From: Salinicola acroporae
GTDB lineage: Bacteria; Pseudomonadota; Gammaproteobacteria; Pseudomonadales; Halomonadaceae
Length of the DNA: 64,000 bases
Direction: 5' to 3'
Assembly: GCF_003206615.1 (NCBI RefSeq)
Contig: NZ_PZJW01000007.1
Span: forward strand, 186,001-250,000
Shown: positions 1 to 9,145 of the stretch, piece after piece
How the letters are laid out: every line of letters begins with the position of its first letter
Position numbering within the stretch: the stretch's first letter is position 1
Position numbers and translations under genes: made by a program
The notes under the pieces: generated by a model
Seen by the model: only the letters and a program-made list of their open reading frames with translations
Databases searched by the model: none
What the model was told of the DNA's origin: nothing

Positions 1-199
1 CCGCGCCGCCGCCCTCCCGCCATTCGTCGGTCTGCGACGCGCAGTAGTGGGGGAATTCGCTCTGAGTCAGCGCGCGCAGACCGGAGGCCGAACGCCGGCT
101 GTCCAGCACCTCGCCGCTGGCGGTGTCGACCAGAAAGGCGCGGAAGTTGCTGGTTCCCCAGTCGATGACGATCAGGCGCGCCGGTGCCTCGCCGCTCAT
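1..199 (-). CDS. dgoK: 2-dehydro-3-deoxygalactonokinase, N-terminal part (cut by window edge)
   Basis: Only the first 66 codons are in the window; the gene runs off the left edge. By family it phosphorylates 2-keto-3-deoxygalactonate with ATP, the second step of D-galactonate breakdown in the cytoplasm. The visible N-terminus contains LIVIDWGTSNFRAFLVD, the phosphate-1 loop of an ASKHA-fold sugar kinase, as in DgoK. The ATG at 199 overlaps the TGA of the upstream aldolase gene as ATGA, so the two are translationally coupled. The call rests on this motif plus the dgoA and dgoD neighbours, since the catalytic C-terminal half cannot be seen. Confidence 0.85.
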   Translation of the reverse strand, partial: MSGEAPARLIVIDWGTSNFRAFLVDTASGEVLDSRRSASGLRALTQSEFPHYCASQTDEWREGGGA

Positions 200-882
200 G
201 CATCCGCCTCGCGTTCCATCTGCTCCGCGTGGTGCGCAACCTCGAGCAGCCGACGCCACTCCGCGACCAGCTCGGCCGCGATCTCGCCGACTTCCGCCGC
301 CTTGCGTCCCGGCTTGTAGAGGTTGCTGCCGAAGCCGAAGCCGGCCACCCCGAAGGCGTGCCACTCGCTCATGTTGCTCTTGTCGATACCGCCGACCGCC
401 AGCACCGGCAGGCCCTTGGGCAGGATCGCGCTGATATCCTTGAAGTAGCCGGTGCCCAGGCGTGCCGCCGGGAACAGCTTGAGCGCCGTCGCCCCGGCCT
501 TGGCCGCGGCCAGCGCCTCGCTCGGCGTCATGCAGCCGATCATCGGTGCCAGGCCGTGCTCGACACCGGCCCGAATCACCTCCGGGTCGGTATTGGGCGT
601 GATCAGCAGCGGCGCATCGAGATCGGCCAACCGCTCGGCGTGCATCGGGTCCAGCACCGTGCCCGCGCCAATCACGACATCGTCCGGACAGCGCCTGGCG
701 ATCGCGGCGATGCTGTCCCAGGCCCGCGGGGAGTTGAGTGGGATCTCGATCAGCTTGAACCCCGCCGCCACCAGCGCGTCGAACACGGCGTCGATCTCTT
801 CCGGTGTGATTCCGCGCAGGATCGCCACCAACGGCCGTTCGCGCAGCGCCGCCTCCAGGGCGAATTTGCGTGTCTCGTTCAT
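196..882 (-). CDS. dgoA: 2-dehydro-3-deoxy-6-phosphogalactonate aldolase
   Basis: A 228-aa class I KDPG/KDPGal aldolase that splits 2-keto-3-deoxy-6-phosphogalactonate into pyruvate and glyceraldehyde 3-phosphate. It is a single TIM barrel. Visible family motifs are LVAILRG near the N-terminus, IEIPLNSP carrying the general-base Glu, VIGAGTVLDP, and ATALKLFPA with the Schiff-base Lys. Length is close to that of standalone DgoA proteins. The ATG at 882 is preceded by a strong GAGGAGAG ribosome site. It is the third gene of dgoR-dgoD-dgoA-dgoK and overlaps dgoK by 4 bases. KDPG aldolase (Eda) is the main alternative, but the neighbours favour DgoA. Confidence 0.93.
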   Translation of the reverse strand: MNETRKFALEAALRERPLVAILRGITPEEIDAVFDALVAAGFKLIEIPLNSPRAWDSIAAIARRCPDDVVIGAGTVLDPMHAERLADLDAPLLITPNTDPEVIRAGVEHGLAPMIGCMTPSEALAAAKAGATALKLFPAARLGTGYFKDISAILPKGLPVLAVGGIDKSNMSEWHAFGVAGFGFGSNLYKPGRKAAEVGEIAAELVAEWRRLLEVAHHAEQMEREADA

Positions 883-951
883 TTCTCTCTCCTCGTTTCG
901 GCCAGTCTAGGGCCGCGCGTTGAAGCGCAGCCAGCAGAGCATCAGCATGTA

Positions 952-1048
952 GCGCTCGAGAGCCAGCCGGACCACACTTTCCTGGAGGCTCTGCGTCGGC
1001 GAGCAAAGACGGCTGAGCGCCCAGTACGGTGCGCTCGAGAGCCAGCCG
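952..1048. repeat. 18-bp direct repeat in the dgoA-dgoD gap
   Basis: The 18-mer GCGCTCGAGAGCCAGCCG occurs at 952-969 and again at 1031-1048. Both copies lie in the 286-bp space between dgoD and dgoA, next to the hairpin at 1069-1126. No gene was found in 883-1168. The repeat looks like part of a partly duplicated intergenic element rather than a protein-binding site, but this is inference. Confidence 0.6.
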
Positions 1049-1068
1049 AGCGAGCTGAAGCGCAAGGC

Positions 1069-1126
1069 GCCCGGCGCACAGAACCCGGAGCATATGGGGT
1101 ATATGTGAGGAGTTCGCGCACCGGGC
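1069..1126. repeat. REP-like hairpin between dgoD and dgoA
   Basis: GCCCGG at 1069-1074 pairs with CCGGGC at 1121-1126. Inside, GCGCACAGAAC pairs imperfectly with GTTCGCGC, and the centre reads CATATGGGGTATATG, itself an inverted repeat CATAT/ATATG. The 58-bp structure lies inside the dgo operon and could act as an mRNA-stabilising or attenuating hairpin for the distal dgoA-dgoK genes. It has no T tract, so a simple terminator is unlikely. Confidence 0.6.
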
Positions 1127-1168
1127 AACACGGCGATTCACTCGCGCAGGCGGCTATCGAGTGTGCCG

Positions 1169-2317
1169 TTACCATTCCGCGACGGAACCATCTTCATGGG
1201 TCCAGACCGGATTACGCCAGCGGTGACCGACCTTGGAACGCTCCTCGACGAACGCTTCGTCGATCTCGACCCCCAACCCGGGGCCCTGAGGGATCGTACA
1301 GTAGCCGTCCTCGATCGCCAGGGCATCCTTGTCCACCAGGTAATCGAGCACGTCGTTGTCCCGATTGTAGTGGATGCCCATACTCTGCTCCTGGATGAAG
1401 GCGTTGTGGCTGACGGCATCGACGTGTAGAGAAGCCGCCAACGTCAACGGTCCCAGCGGGCAGTGAGGGGCCAGCGCCACATCGAAGCAGGAAGCCAGCG
1501 TGGCGATCTTCATGCCCTCGCTGATACCGCCGCAATGGGACAGATCGGGCTGGACGATGTCGACCATGCCTTCGACCAGCAGATCGCGAAACTGGTAGCG
1601 GGTGTGCAACCGCTCCCCGGTGGCGATGGGATAGCCGAGACCACCGGCGATGTGCTTGAGGCTGGGCAGGTGTTCCGGCAGCACCGGCTCCTCGACGAAC
1701 ATCGGATGATACGGTTCCAGTTCCCGCAGCAGCGCCTTGGCCATGGGGCGATGGACGCGACCGTGGAAGTCGATGCCGATGCCGATATCCGGCCCCACGG
1801 CGTCGCGGGCCTCGGCGACCCTGGCGACCGCCTCGTCCACCTTGGCATGAGAGTCGACGATCGCCATCTCGGCGGTGCCATTCATCTTGAACGCGGTAAA
1901 GCCTTTATCGACCAGCGCCTTGGCGCCCGCGCCCACATCGCTGGGCTTGTCGCCACCGGTCCAGGCGTACATCCGCATCCTGTCACGACAGGCTCCGCCC
2001 AGCAGCTGATGCACCGGCACGCCGAGATCGCGGCCCTTGAGATCCCATAGCGCCTGGTCGATACCGGCGATGGCACTCATCAGTATCGGCCCGCCACGAT
2101 AGAACCCCGCGCGATAGAGGATGTTCCACAAGTGTTCGATACGGCGCGGATCCTGGCCGACCAGATAGTCGGAAAGCTCGTGTACGGCGGCCTCCACCGT
2201 GGCGGCGCGCCCCTCCACCACCGGTTCGCCCCAGCCGTAGCAGCCTTCGTCGGTCTCGATCTTGAGAAACAACCAGCGCGGTGGCACCTGCCAGGTCTTC
2301 AAGCGGGTAATCTTCAT
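1169..2317 (-). CDS. dgoD: D-galactonate dehydratase
   Basis: A 382-aa enolase-superfamily enzyme that dehydrates D-galactonate to 2-keto-3-deoxygalactonate, the first step of the pathway. The length equals that of typical DgoD. It has an N-terminal capping domain ([21 protein letters not shown]) and a C-terminal barrel. Visible active-site segments are FKMNG with a Lys, DFHGRVH and VEEPVLPE and TGERLHTR with the three acidic Mg ligands, and [15 protein letters not shown] with a His. The ATG is at 2317 and the TAA stop at 1169-1171. The gene lies 88 bp downstream of the GntR regulator and shares its direction. Other sugar-acid dehydratases of the same clade are possible, but dgoA and dgoK support galactonate. 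Confidence 0.94.
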   Translation of the reverse strand: MKITRLKTWQVPPRWLFLKIETDEGCYGWGEPVVEGRAATVEAAVHELSDYLVGQDPRRIEHLWNILYRAGFYRGGPILMSAIAGIDQALWDLKGRDLGVPVHQLLGGACRDRMRMYAWTGGDKPSDVGAGAKALVDKGFTAFKMNGTAEMAIVDSHAKVDEAVARVAEARDAVGPDIGIGIDFHGRVHRPMAKALLRELEPYHPMFVEEPVLPEHLPSLKHIAGGLGYPIATGERLHTRYQFRDLLVEGMVDIVQPDLSHCGGISEGMKIATLASCFDVALAPHCPLGPLTLAASLHVDAVSHNAFIQEQSMGIHYNRDNDVLDYLVDKDALAIEDGYCTIPQGPGLGVEIDEAFVEERSKVGHRWRNPVWTHEDGSVAEW

Positions 2318-2405
2318 GGTTCACCTGTTCTCTGCAATGCGATTTCGTTCAATTCAGACCCGCCGGCGCCCGCGGTCAGGGCGGTCGGCAGCTCGGGCAC
2401 CGCCG

Positions 2406-3206
2406 TCATCGCTCCTCGATCGATGACGGCATCACGATCGCCGGCGGATTCTCGACCAGATCCTCCATGCCGAGGTCACGGCCGGTACGCTTGAGCACCG
2501 ACAGCGCCGCTTCGGCCGCCTTCTGGGGCTGGCGCAGGCGAATCGCCTCCATCACCCGCCGATGGCGGGTCATGCTGTCAGCGAGATCCTTGGCGCTATG
2601 CAGCGTGGCGCTCTGGTTGGAACGCTCGACGATCAGCGCGATGGCCGGTTTGAGCACATGACTGATCTGCGCCCAGATCAGGTTGTGGGAAGCGGCGAAG
2701 ATCGCCTCGTGGAATGCCACGTCGTAAGCGTTGTAGCTCTCTCCCTGCCAGTGCAGGTCCTCGCACTCGAGCGTGCGGGCCATGCCTTCGTAGGCGGTTT
2801 CGATGGCCAGCAGATCCGAGGCGGTGGCATGCGTGGCAGCCAGACCGGCAACGAACGGCTCCACCGCCACGCGAAAGGCGAAGACTTCCCGCTGGAGATG
2901 GGGGTTGGGCCGGGCGTAGCGTGCCATCCAGGCGCTGACCTGAGGATCGAGAAGATGCCAGGAGGCCAGCTCGCAGACCCGCGTCCCCTGTCCGGAAATA
3001 CGCACCAGCAAGCCGGCGTTGACCAGTTTTTGCAGCGCGCTGCGAACGGTGCTGCGGCTGACGCCGAAGCGCTCGCAGAGATCGACTTCCCGCGGGATCA
3101 TGGCACCGATCGTGTAGCGCCCGCCGAATACGGCTTCGGCCAGCGCTTCGGCGATATCAGGCTTCGGCCCACTGGAGGGGCAGGTTGCCGGAGAGTCTGC
3201 TGCCAT
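2406..3206 (-). CDS. dgoR: GntR-family (FadR subfamily) regulator of galactonate genes
   Basis: A winged-helix regulator of about 266 aa with an FCD effector domain. The HTH reads IPREVDLCERFGVSRSTVRSA, and a TRVC segment follows at the wing. The C-terminal all-helical domain carries the FCD His/Asp metal-site residues (for example DVAFHEAIFAASHN and MTRHRRVMEAI). By family it represses the dgo genes until galactonate or a derivative binds. Three starts are in frame: TTG 3254, ATG 3242 and ATG 3206. I chose 3206 because a perfect palindrome, TATGTCCGACATA, covers the 3242 start and looks like the operator of this very gene, which would place it in the leader. The identity as DgoR rests mainly on gene order. 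Confidence 0.82.
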   Translation of the reverse strand: MAADSPATCPSSGPKPDIAEALAEAVFGGRYTIGAMIPREVDLCERFGVSRSTVRSALQKLVNAGLLVRISGQGTRVCELASWHLLDPQVSAWMARYARPNPHLQREVFAFRVAVEPFVAGLAATHATASDLLAIETAYEGMARTLECEDLHWQGESYNAYDVAFHEAIFAASHNLIWAQISHVLKPAIALIVERSNQSATLHSAKDLADSMTRHRRVMEAIRLRQPQKAAEAALSVLKRTGRDLGMEDLVENPPAIVMPSSIEER

Positions 3207-3230
3207 TACGATGTTCAACTCACAGCCGCT

Positions 3231-3243
3231 TATGTCCGACATA
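3231..3243. promoter_or_regulatory. Putative DgoR/GntR operator palindrome
   Basis: TATGTCCGACATA is a perfect 13-base palindrome (TATGTC-C-GACATA). It fits the TNGTNNNACNA shape of FadR-subfamily operators and lies 25 bases before the chosen dgoR start. Autoregulation by DgoR is the natural reading. Function is inferred, not shown. Confidence 0.5.
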
Positions 3244-3434
3244 GCTTCAAGCAAGTGAATGTGCGTGGCTGTTAGACCATGGTCACAGACAAGACTAAAG
3301 TTGTAAGAACTCCCCTCTCAAGCCGACGTTGCGCGGCAGCGCATCCATCTCTCCTTTTCTCATCTTTGGTCCCGGCCTGCCAACGCCGCAGTCAAGACCT
3401 GGGGTTCTCGCGACGCCGTCAAGGGCCCATAACG

Positions 3435-3462
3435 ACGATGCCCCTCCAGGGAGGGGCATCGT
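3435..3462 (-). terminator. Hairpin downstream of glyA
   Basis: ACGATGCCCCTCC at 3435-3447 pairs perfectly with GGAGGGGCATCGT at 3450-3462, giving a 13-bp GC-rich stem about 20 bases after the glyA stop. The minus-strand continuation CGTTATGGG is not T-rich, so termination would be imperfect or Rho-assisted. Confidence 0.6.
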
Positions 3463-3482
3463 GAGCGGCAAGCCGGGTCCGA

Positions 3483-4745
3483 TCAGCGGTAGACCGGGAG
3501 CCGGGCGCAGACGGCCTCGACCCTGGCCTTGACCTCGCCTTCGACATGGCTGGAGTCGCCCTGCTGCATGGCATCGAGAATATCGCAGATCCAGCCGGCC
3601 AGATCGCGACACTCGGCCTCGCCGAAACCGCGTGTGGTCACCGCGGGGGTGCCGATACGCAGGCCGGACGTCACGAACGGGCTCTGCGGGTCGCCCGGTA
3701 CCGCATTCTTGTTGACGGTGATATGGGCACGACCCAGCGCCGCATCGGCATCCTTCCCGGTCAGCTCCTGCTTGACCAGCGACAACAGGAAGAGATGATC
3801 CTCGGTACCACCGGACACCACTTCGTAGCCACGCTCGATGAAGATGCCGGCCATCGCCTGGGCGTTCTTGACTACCTGCTGCTGGTAGGTCTTGAACTCG
3901 GGATCCATCGCCTCCTTGAAGCAGATCGCCTTGGCCGCGATCACGTGCATCAGCGGCCCGCCCTGCCCGCCGGGGAAGACGGCGGACTGCAGCTTCTTCT
4001 CGATGTCGGCATCGTTCTCGGCCGACAGGATCAGGCCCCCGCGCGGACCACGCAGCGTCTTGTGCGTGGTGGTGGTGACCACGTGAGCATGAGGCAGCGG
4101 GCTCGGATAGACGCCTGCCGCGACCAGGCCGGCGACATGGGCCATGTCGACCAGCAGGAAGGCACCCACGTCATCGGCGATCTGGCGGAACTTCGACCAG
4201 TCGATGACCTGCGAGTAGGCGGAGAATCCGGCGATGATCATCTTGGGCTGATGCTCGCGCGCCAGCCTGGCGACTTCCTCGTAATCGATCCGGCCGCTGG
4301 CATCGATGCCGTACTGGACGGCGTTGTAGTGCTTGCCCGAAAAGCTCGGCTTGGCGCCGTGGGTCAGGTGGCCACCGGCATCCAGGCTCATGCCCAGCAC
4401 GGTGTCGCCCGGCTTGACCAGCGCCTGGAAGACCGCGCCGTTGGCTTGCGAGCCGGAGTGCGGCTGGACATTGGCGTAGCTCGCGCCGAACAGCTCTTTG
4501 GCGTAGTCGATGGCCATCTGCTCGACCACGTCGACATGCTCGCAACCGCCGTAGTAGCGCTTGCCGGGATAACCTTCCGCGTACTTGTTGGTCAGTTGCG
4601 TGCCCTGGGCCTGCATCACGCGCGGGCTGGCATAGTTTTCGGAAGCGATCAGCTCGATATGGGCTTCCTGGCGCGCGACTTCCTGCTGCATCGCGTCCCA
4701 AAGGGCATCATCGAATCCGGCAATCTGCATCTCTCGGGTGAACAT
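3483..4745 (-). CDS. glyA: Serine hydroxymethyltransferase
   Basis: A 420-aa PLP enzyme that interconverts serine and glycine and loads tetrahydrofolate with one-carbon units. The match to GlyA runs full length: [19 protein letters not shown] near the N-terminus, [43 protein letters not shown], and the PLP lysine in [14 protein letters not shown]. The reading frame is open 62 codons further upstream, but that extension is encoded by the hairpin repeat at 4830-4966 and is not protein-like. ATG 4745 has GAGGA nine bases ahead and gives the usual family length. The gene is monocistronic, with a hairpin after the stop. No glycine riboswitch was recognised in the leader. Confidence 0.97.
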   Translation of the reverse strand: MFTREMQIAGFDDALWDAMQQEVARQEAHIELIASENYASPRVMQAQGTQLTNKYAEGYPGKRYYGGCEHVDVVEQMAIDYAKELFGASYANVQPHSGSQANGAVFQALVKPGDTVLGMSLDAGGHLTHGAKPSFSGKHYNAVQYGIDASGRIDYEEVARLAREHQPKMIIAGFSAYSQVIDWSKFRQIADDVGAFLLVDMAHVAGLVAAGVYPSPLPHAHVVTTTTHKTLRGPRGGLILSAENDADIEKKLQSAVFPGGQGGPLMHVIAAKAICFKEAMDPEFKTYQQQVVKNAQAMAGIFIERGYEVVSGGTEDHLFLLSLVKQELTGKDADAALGRAHITVNKNAVPGDPQSPFVTSGLRIGTPAVTTRGFGEAECRDLAGWICDILDAMQQGDSSHVEGEVKARVEAVCARLPVYR

Positions 4746-4829
4746 CGACGGGAATCCTCGGCTCGGGGATGGTTCAACTACCAGCGGCGCCAGTCCGGCA
4801 TCCGGCGGCTCGATCTCAAAATCGTAAGC

Positions 4830-4966
4830 GCACCGTTTGAAAAGGCGGCGAGCGGAACCCAGACAAGCCAGGAATCGGCAAGGAAGCGGAATTCGCATGA
4901 GCGTAAACGCGCCTTTCGAACCGATCTTCAACGCTGTATGGGCGAGCGCAGGCTCTTTTCAGGTGC
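4830..4966. repeat. Dispersed hairpin element I, copy A (glyA leader)
   Basis: A 137-bp element with imperfect terminal inverted repeats (GCACC..TGAAAAG at 4830-4844 against CTTTTCAGGTGC at 4955-4966) and a nested stem (ATCGG 4874-4878 with CCGAT 4921-4925). It is homologous to the element at 26652-26790. Both share GTATGGGCGAGCGCAGGC (18 identical bases), GGCGAGCG and CCAGACAAG, while most stem bases differ. It fills much of the 393-bp space between glyA and ybbP; nothing else was recognised in that space. Confidence 0.8.
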
Positions 4967-5138
4967 AGCGTGGGGCGCAATGATACCCCAGCGCTGACGG
5001 CCTTTCCTATGAAAGTCCGTCATGCGCTGAACCATAATTTCTCACCTTGGCTTTAGCCTGGGTAAAACATACCCGGGAGCGTCGTCCGCCGTCTCGCCCC
5101 CGTCAGATTCGCCATCCTGCGGTGGTATCATGCTCCCT

Positions 5139-7655
5139 TCAGGTCTCTCCCAATAATCGCAGGCTGGCCATTGGCGCCTGCCGGCGGGCCCCCCGGGAGA
5201 GCAGAAAACCGACGCCGCCCACCAGCATTGCCCCCAATAGCGGCATGATCCCCCACATCAGCCAGTGCATCCTCGGTACCAACCCCAGCCAGCCGTAGAT
5301 GCCCAGCGCCGCCGCCTCCGCCAGCGCAGCGCCCAGCAGGCCGCTGACAAGACCGAGCAAGGAGAATTCGGCCAACTGCATGCGCGACAGCGTGCGGTTG
5401 CCGGCACCGAACACCCGTAGCAGTGCGCCTTCATGGGCGCGTGCCGGGCGACTGGCGGTCAACGCCGCGTAGAGTACGCTGACTCCGGCCAGCAGCACGA
5501 AGCCCAGCACGAACTCGATGGCCCGGGTCACCTGGCCGAGGATGCCGCGGACCTGTTCCAGCAACGCCTCGACATTGAGCACCGACACGCCGGGATATCG
5601 CTGTACCATCTCGCCCAGCAGCGGGTTGCCGCCGTCGGGGAGGTGGAAGGAGGTGATATAGCTGTGACCGAAACCCTCCAGCGCCCCGGGAGGAAAGATG
5701 ATGAAGAAATTGGGTTGAAAGCTCTCCCAATCCAGGTGGCGAAGACTGGTGATTCGGCCCGTGATGCTGTCACTGCCGATGGTGAAGGTCATCTCGTCGC
5801 CCAGCGACAGGCCTAGCCGCCCGGCCAGCTCCTCCTCCACCGAGATCGGCACGGCACCATCGCCCGACGCCGCGTCGGTGTCGAACCACCGGCCCTCGGT
5901 GATCCGATTGCCCTCGGGCAGTGCGGCGCGCCAGGTCAGGTTGAGGTCGCGGCGCAGTGCGCCGTCGTTGCGGGACTCTTCGGGCACCCGCTGCGTCGGC
6001 GGCTCACCGTCGATGGCGGTCAGGCGCCCGCGCACCATCGGGTACAGGCCGCTGGCGCTGTCGGCAGCGTCCTCGATCAGCGTTTCGACCCCGGCTCGCT
6101 CCTGCGGCTGGATGTTGATCGCGAAGTAGTTGGGGGTGTCGACCGGCAGTTGGGCCTGCCAGGTGGTGAGCAGGTCACCTCTGACCAGCGCGATGATCGC
6201 CATCGCCGCGAAGGTGACGGAAAAAGCCAGCAGTTGCCCCAGGCTGGCCGTGCGCCGGCGCGCCAACTGACGTCCGCCCAGTTGCCAGGCCCGCCCCTTT
6301 CGCCCCCCCTGGGGCAAGCGAGCCAGCACGGCAAGGACCAGCTGCAGCAGCGACTGCCCCACCCCCCACAGCAAGACCAGCGCGACCAGACCGCCCAGCA
6401 GAATGCCCAGCGCCAGCGCCGGGTCACCGGAGTAGAGCCACAGCAGGGCACCGAACACGAGACTCGCGAACGCCACGACCAGCCACCCGGCGGCCGGAAT
6501 CGGATCGAGTTCGCGCCGCAACACCTTGAGCGCACTGACACGCTTCAGCCTCAGTAGCGTCGGTCCAGCGAAACCCACCAGCACCGCGAGAGCGGTCAGA
6601 ACGCCCATCAGCCAGGGCATTCCGCCCGGCGGCGGCAGTTCCAGCGGCAGAAAGCGGGTCAACAGTGCCAGCAGCACCGCCTGCCCTGCCAGCCCCAGCA
6701 AGGCCCCCACCACCGCCGCGACGAGGCCCAGCCACGCCAGTTGCCAGGCGAAGAGCTGGCCCAGTTGCCGTTGCGAAGCACCGAAGCAGCGCAGCAGCGC
6801 CGCGGTATCGAGATGGCGATCGACATAGCGCCGCGTGGCCATGGCCACGGCCACACCGGCAAGCAGAACCGCCGCCAGCCCTGCCAGGCTCAGATACTTC
6901 TGCGCCCGGTCCAGGGAGCGTCCCAGACTGGGCCGGTCCACCCGCACGTCTCGAATCTCGACCCCGGCATTGCGCAGCGCTTCGAGTCGCGCGGCGAGTC
7001 CGTCGATCGCCGCCGGCGGCCCGGCGGCCAGCAGCTCGTACTCGATTCGCGAACCGGGCCTGACCAGCTCCGTCGCCTCGAGGTCCTGGATGTTGAGCAT
7101 GATGCGCGGCGTCAGCCCGGCGAACCCGGCCTGCTGGTCAGGTTCACGATCGATCAGGCCGGTGATGGTCAACGACAGCGCCCCGACCTGGACACGATCG
7201 CCGATGCCCGCGTCCAGCAGTTGCGCCAGCCTGGGTGCAATCCACGCGCTGCCCGGCGCCGGGCCGTGATCCACGCCCTCGACGCCACTGCCCCGATCGA
7301 CCCGGACCTTGCCGTAGAGCGGATAGTGATCGTCCACCACCTTGAGACCCGCCGGCTGGAAGGCATCCCCTTGGCTCACCATCGATACCAGATCGACCTG
7401 GTCGCTCAGTTCGAGCCCGGCGTGACGGAGCTCTTGGCGAAGCGCATCGTCGAACGCCCGCCCCTGCTCCAGCACCAGATCGCCGCCCAGCAGCTGTCCC
7501 GCCTGTCGCGTCAGTCCCCGGTCGAGACGGTCGAGAAAGAAACCGATCATGGTAGTGGCCGCCACGGCCAGGGCCAACGCGACGAACAGCGCCCGAACGT
7601 CGGCGGCGCGCAGGTCGCGCCTGAGCCCCTTGAGCGAGAGCGCGATCAGGTTCAT
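5139..7655 (-). CDS. ybbP: ABC transporter permease, YbbP/FtsX type
   Basis: An 838-aa inner-membrane protein with the YbbP architecture. It has a membrane segment near residues 20-40, a large periplasmic domain, a group of FtsX-type helices around residues 255-460, a second periplasmic domain, and a final FtsX domain near 700-830. Visible core stretches include LLAGVAVAMATRRYVDRHL and FVLLAGVSVLYAALTASRPAR. The ATG at 7655 overlaps the TGA of ybbA (ATGA). A longer frame starts at 7724 but runs through the end of ybbA and lacks a better ribosome site. YbbAP is thought to handle hydrophobic or lipid-linked substrates at the envelope; the substrate is not settled by sequence. Confidence 0.92.
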   Translation of the reverse strand: MNLIALSLKGLRRDLRAADVRALFVALALAVAATTMIGFFLDRLDRGLTRQAGQLLGGDLVLEQGRAFDDALRQELRHAGLELSDQVDLVSMVSQGDAFQPAGLKVVDDHYPLYGKVRVDRGSGVEGVDHGPAPGSAWIAPRLAQLLDAGIGDRVQVGALSLTITGLIDREPDQQAGFAGLTPRIMLNIQDLEATELVRPGSRIEYELLAAGPPAAIDGLAARLEALRNAGVEIRDVRVDRPSLGRSLDRAQKYLSLAGLAAVLLAGVAVAMATRRYVDRHLDTAALLRCFGASQRQLGQLFAWQLAWLGLVAAVVGALLGLAGQAVLLALLTRFLPLELPPPGGMPWLMGVLTALAVLVGFAGPTLLRLKRVSALKVLRRELDPIPAAGWLVVAFASLVFGALLWLYSGDPALALGILLGGLVALVLLWGVGQSLLQLVLAVLARLPQGGRKGRAWQLGGRQLARRRTASLGQLLAFSVTFAAMAIIALVRGDLLTTWQAQLPVDTPNYFAINIQPQERAGVETLIEDAADSASGLYPMVRGRLTAIDGEPPTQRVPEESRNDGALRRDLNLTWRAALPEGNRITEGRWFDTDAASGDGAVPISVEEELAGRLGLSLGDEMTFTIGSDSITGRITSLRHLDWESFQPNFFIIFPPGALEGFGHSYITSFHLPDGGNPLLGEMVQRYPGVSVLNVEALLEQVRGILGQVTRAIEFVLGFVLLAGVSVLYAALTASRPARAHEGALLRVFGAGNRTLSRMQLAEFSLLGLVSGLLGAALAEAAALGIYGWLGLVPRMHWLMWGIMPLLGAMLVGGVGFLLSRGARRQAPMASLRLLGET

Positions 7656-8371
7656 GCCTCGACTCCATGCCGCCGCTCGATCGCCGTCAATGCACCACCC
7701 TCGAGCCGGAGGCAGCGGTCGCACCGCGTCGCCAGCGCCATGTCGTGGGTAACAAGGATCAAGGTTGTCCCGGATTCTCGGTTGAGGTCGAAGAGCAGAT
7801 CGATGATGCGGCTGCCAGTCGCTTCGTCGAGATTGCCGGTGGGCTCGTCGGCGAAGACCAGATCGGGCTCGGCCACGAACGCACGCGCCACCGCCACTCG
7901 TTGCTGCTCACCGCCGGAGAGCTGCTTGGGCAGGTGGTCGAGACGCTCGCCGAGCCCGACACGCTCGAGCCACTGACGACTTTTGGCAGCCACGTCTTGC
8001 CGAGGCGACAGTTCCAGCGGCAACATGACGTTTTCCAGGGCAGTAAGCGTGGGTAATAACTGGAAGTTCTGAAAGACGAAACCGACACGGCCGGCGCGGA
8101 GGGCCGCGCGTCCATCCTCGTCCAGGTCGCTCAGCGACTGGCCGAACATCTGGAGCTCTCCCGAACTGGGCGCGTCGAGCCCCGCCAGCAGCCCCAGCAG
8201 AGTGGATTTACCGGCGCCGGAACTTCCCACGATGGCTACACTCTCACCGCAGTCGACATCCAGCGTCAGCGATTCGAGAATAACCAGCTCTCGTTCTCCA
8301 CTTGTTACCCGTTTGGCGAGCTGGCTGGCGTGTAGAATTCGCTTTCGTTCATGGTCGGAGGAGTGAGACAT
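7652..8371 (-). CDS. ybbA: ABC transporter ATP-binding protein YbbA
   Basis: A 239-aa LolD/MacB-type ATPase that would drive the YbbP permease. It shows Walker A GSSGAGKST near residue 50, a Q-loop in FVFQNFQLLPTL, signature LSGGEQQRVAVARAF, Walker B LVFADEPTGNLDE, and the switch His in LVTHD. The chosen ATG (8371) gives a normal family length; an upstream start at 8416 would read into the tesA promoter and coding start. The gene is divergent from tesA with only 31 bp between starts, the same arrangement as tesA/ybbA-ybbP in Escherichia coli. Confidence 0.95.
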   Translation of the reverse strand: MSHSSDHERKRILHASQLAKRVTSGERELVILESLTLDVDCGESVAIVGSSGAGKSTLLGLLAGLDAPSSGELQMFGQSLSDLDEDGRAALRAGRVGFVFQNFQLLPTLTALENVMLPLELSPRQDVAAKSRQWLERVGLGERLDHLPKQLSGGEQQRVAVARAFVAEPDLVFADEPTGNLDEATGSRIIDLLFDLNRESGTTLILVTHDMALATRCDRCLRLEGGALTAIERRHGVEA

Positions 8372-8402
8372 GGTGCCTGGTTTCCCTGTGTTTGGTAGCA
8401 AG

Positions 8403-9050
8403 ATGCCTATCGCCAAGCTGGCGAGGCGCTATGCGGGTGGCGCACTGTTATTGTGTGTTGCCGTGCTATCGCTGACGCCGGGCGCAGCCCGCGCCGACAC
8501 CATCCTGGTGATGGGCGACAGCTTGAGCGCAGCCTATGGCATCGATCCACAGGCCGGATGGGTCGCTCTGCTGGAAAAGCGGTTGGGTAGTGAGCATGAA
8601 GTCGTCAATGCCAGCATCAGTGGCGAGACGACATCGGGTGGCTCGGCACGGCTTCCCGAAGTTCTCGGACAATATCATCCCGATATCGTTCTGCTAGAGC
8701 TTGGCGGCAATGATGGGCTGCGCGGACTTTCCCCCCAGCAGATGCAGGTCAACCTAGCGAAGATGATCGAGCGCAGCCAGAAGGAGAACGCCAAGGTTCT
8801 GCTGCTCGGGATCGAGGTACCCCCCAATTACGGCCCCGCCTATACAGACGCTTTCCGTGACGTGTTCACCCAACTGGCTCACGACTACCAAGTCCCCCTG
8901 TTGCCATTCCTGCTCGAGGGCGTCGATCTCGACACCATGCTGCAGGATGACGGCATCCACCCCACCGCCGAGGCCCAACCCATCATTCTCGACAACGTCT
9001 GGTCGAAACTGGAACCGATGCTGACGCCATCGACCAACACGGCCGGCTGA
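8403..9050 (+). CDS. tesA: Periplasmic GDSL esterase (thioesterase I / lysophospholipase)
   Basis: A 215-aa SGNH hydrolase that cleaves acyl-CoA, esters and lysophospholipids in the periplasm. An N-terminal signal peptide (LARRYAGGALLLCVAVLSL followed by ARA) ends just before the mature start DTILVMGDSLSAAYG. Block I contains the nucleophile Ser in GDS, block II the Gly in SGET, block III GGND, and block V DGIHP with Asp and His of the triad. ATG 8403 was preferred to 8370 because it gives a standard-length signal peptide and avoids overlap with ybbA. No strong ribosome site precedes either start. Confidence 0.95.
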   Translation: MPIAKLARRYAGGALLLCVAVLSLTPGAARADTILVMGDSLSAAYGIDPQAGWVALLEKRLGSEHEVVNASISGETTSGGSARLPEVLGQYHPDIVLLELGGNDGLRGLSPQQMQVNLAKMIERSQKENAKVLLLGIEVPPNYGPAYTDAFRDVFTQLAHDYQVPLLPFLLEGVDLDTMLQDDGIHPTAEAQPIILDNVWSKLEPMLTPSTNTAG

Positions 9051-9145
9051 TGGCGCATCGACCTCGGGTGTCGCGCTCGCGGGTCAAGCCCGACCGAACC
9101 GCTGGCGATGACGTCTCGGCCTGCTATCGTTAACATATTGAAAAC

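Noticed and set aside
184-1398. A 404-codon open frame on the plus strand over dgoA
   Set aside because: It is antisense to the clear aldolase and dehydratase genes, is rich in Arg, Pro and Ala, and has no domain motif.
4746-4931. A 62-residue N-terminal extension of GlyA
   Set aside because: It is encoded by repeat element I and lies upstream of a good ribosome site; GlyA from 4745 has the normal length.
3546-4997. A 483-codon plus-strand frame opposite glyA
   Set aside because: It mirrors the glyA codons and shows no family features; GlyA is unmistakable on the other strand.
4746-5138. Glycine riboswitch upstream of glyA
   Set aside because: No glycine-aptamer core was recognised; the structure there is the repeated element also found upstream of ftsB.
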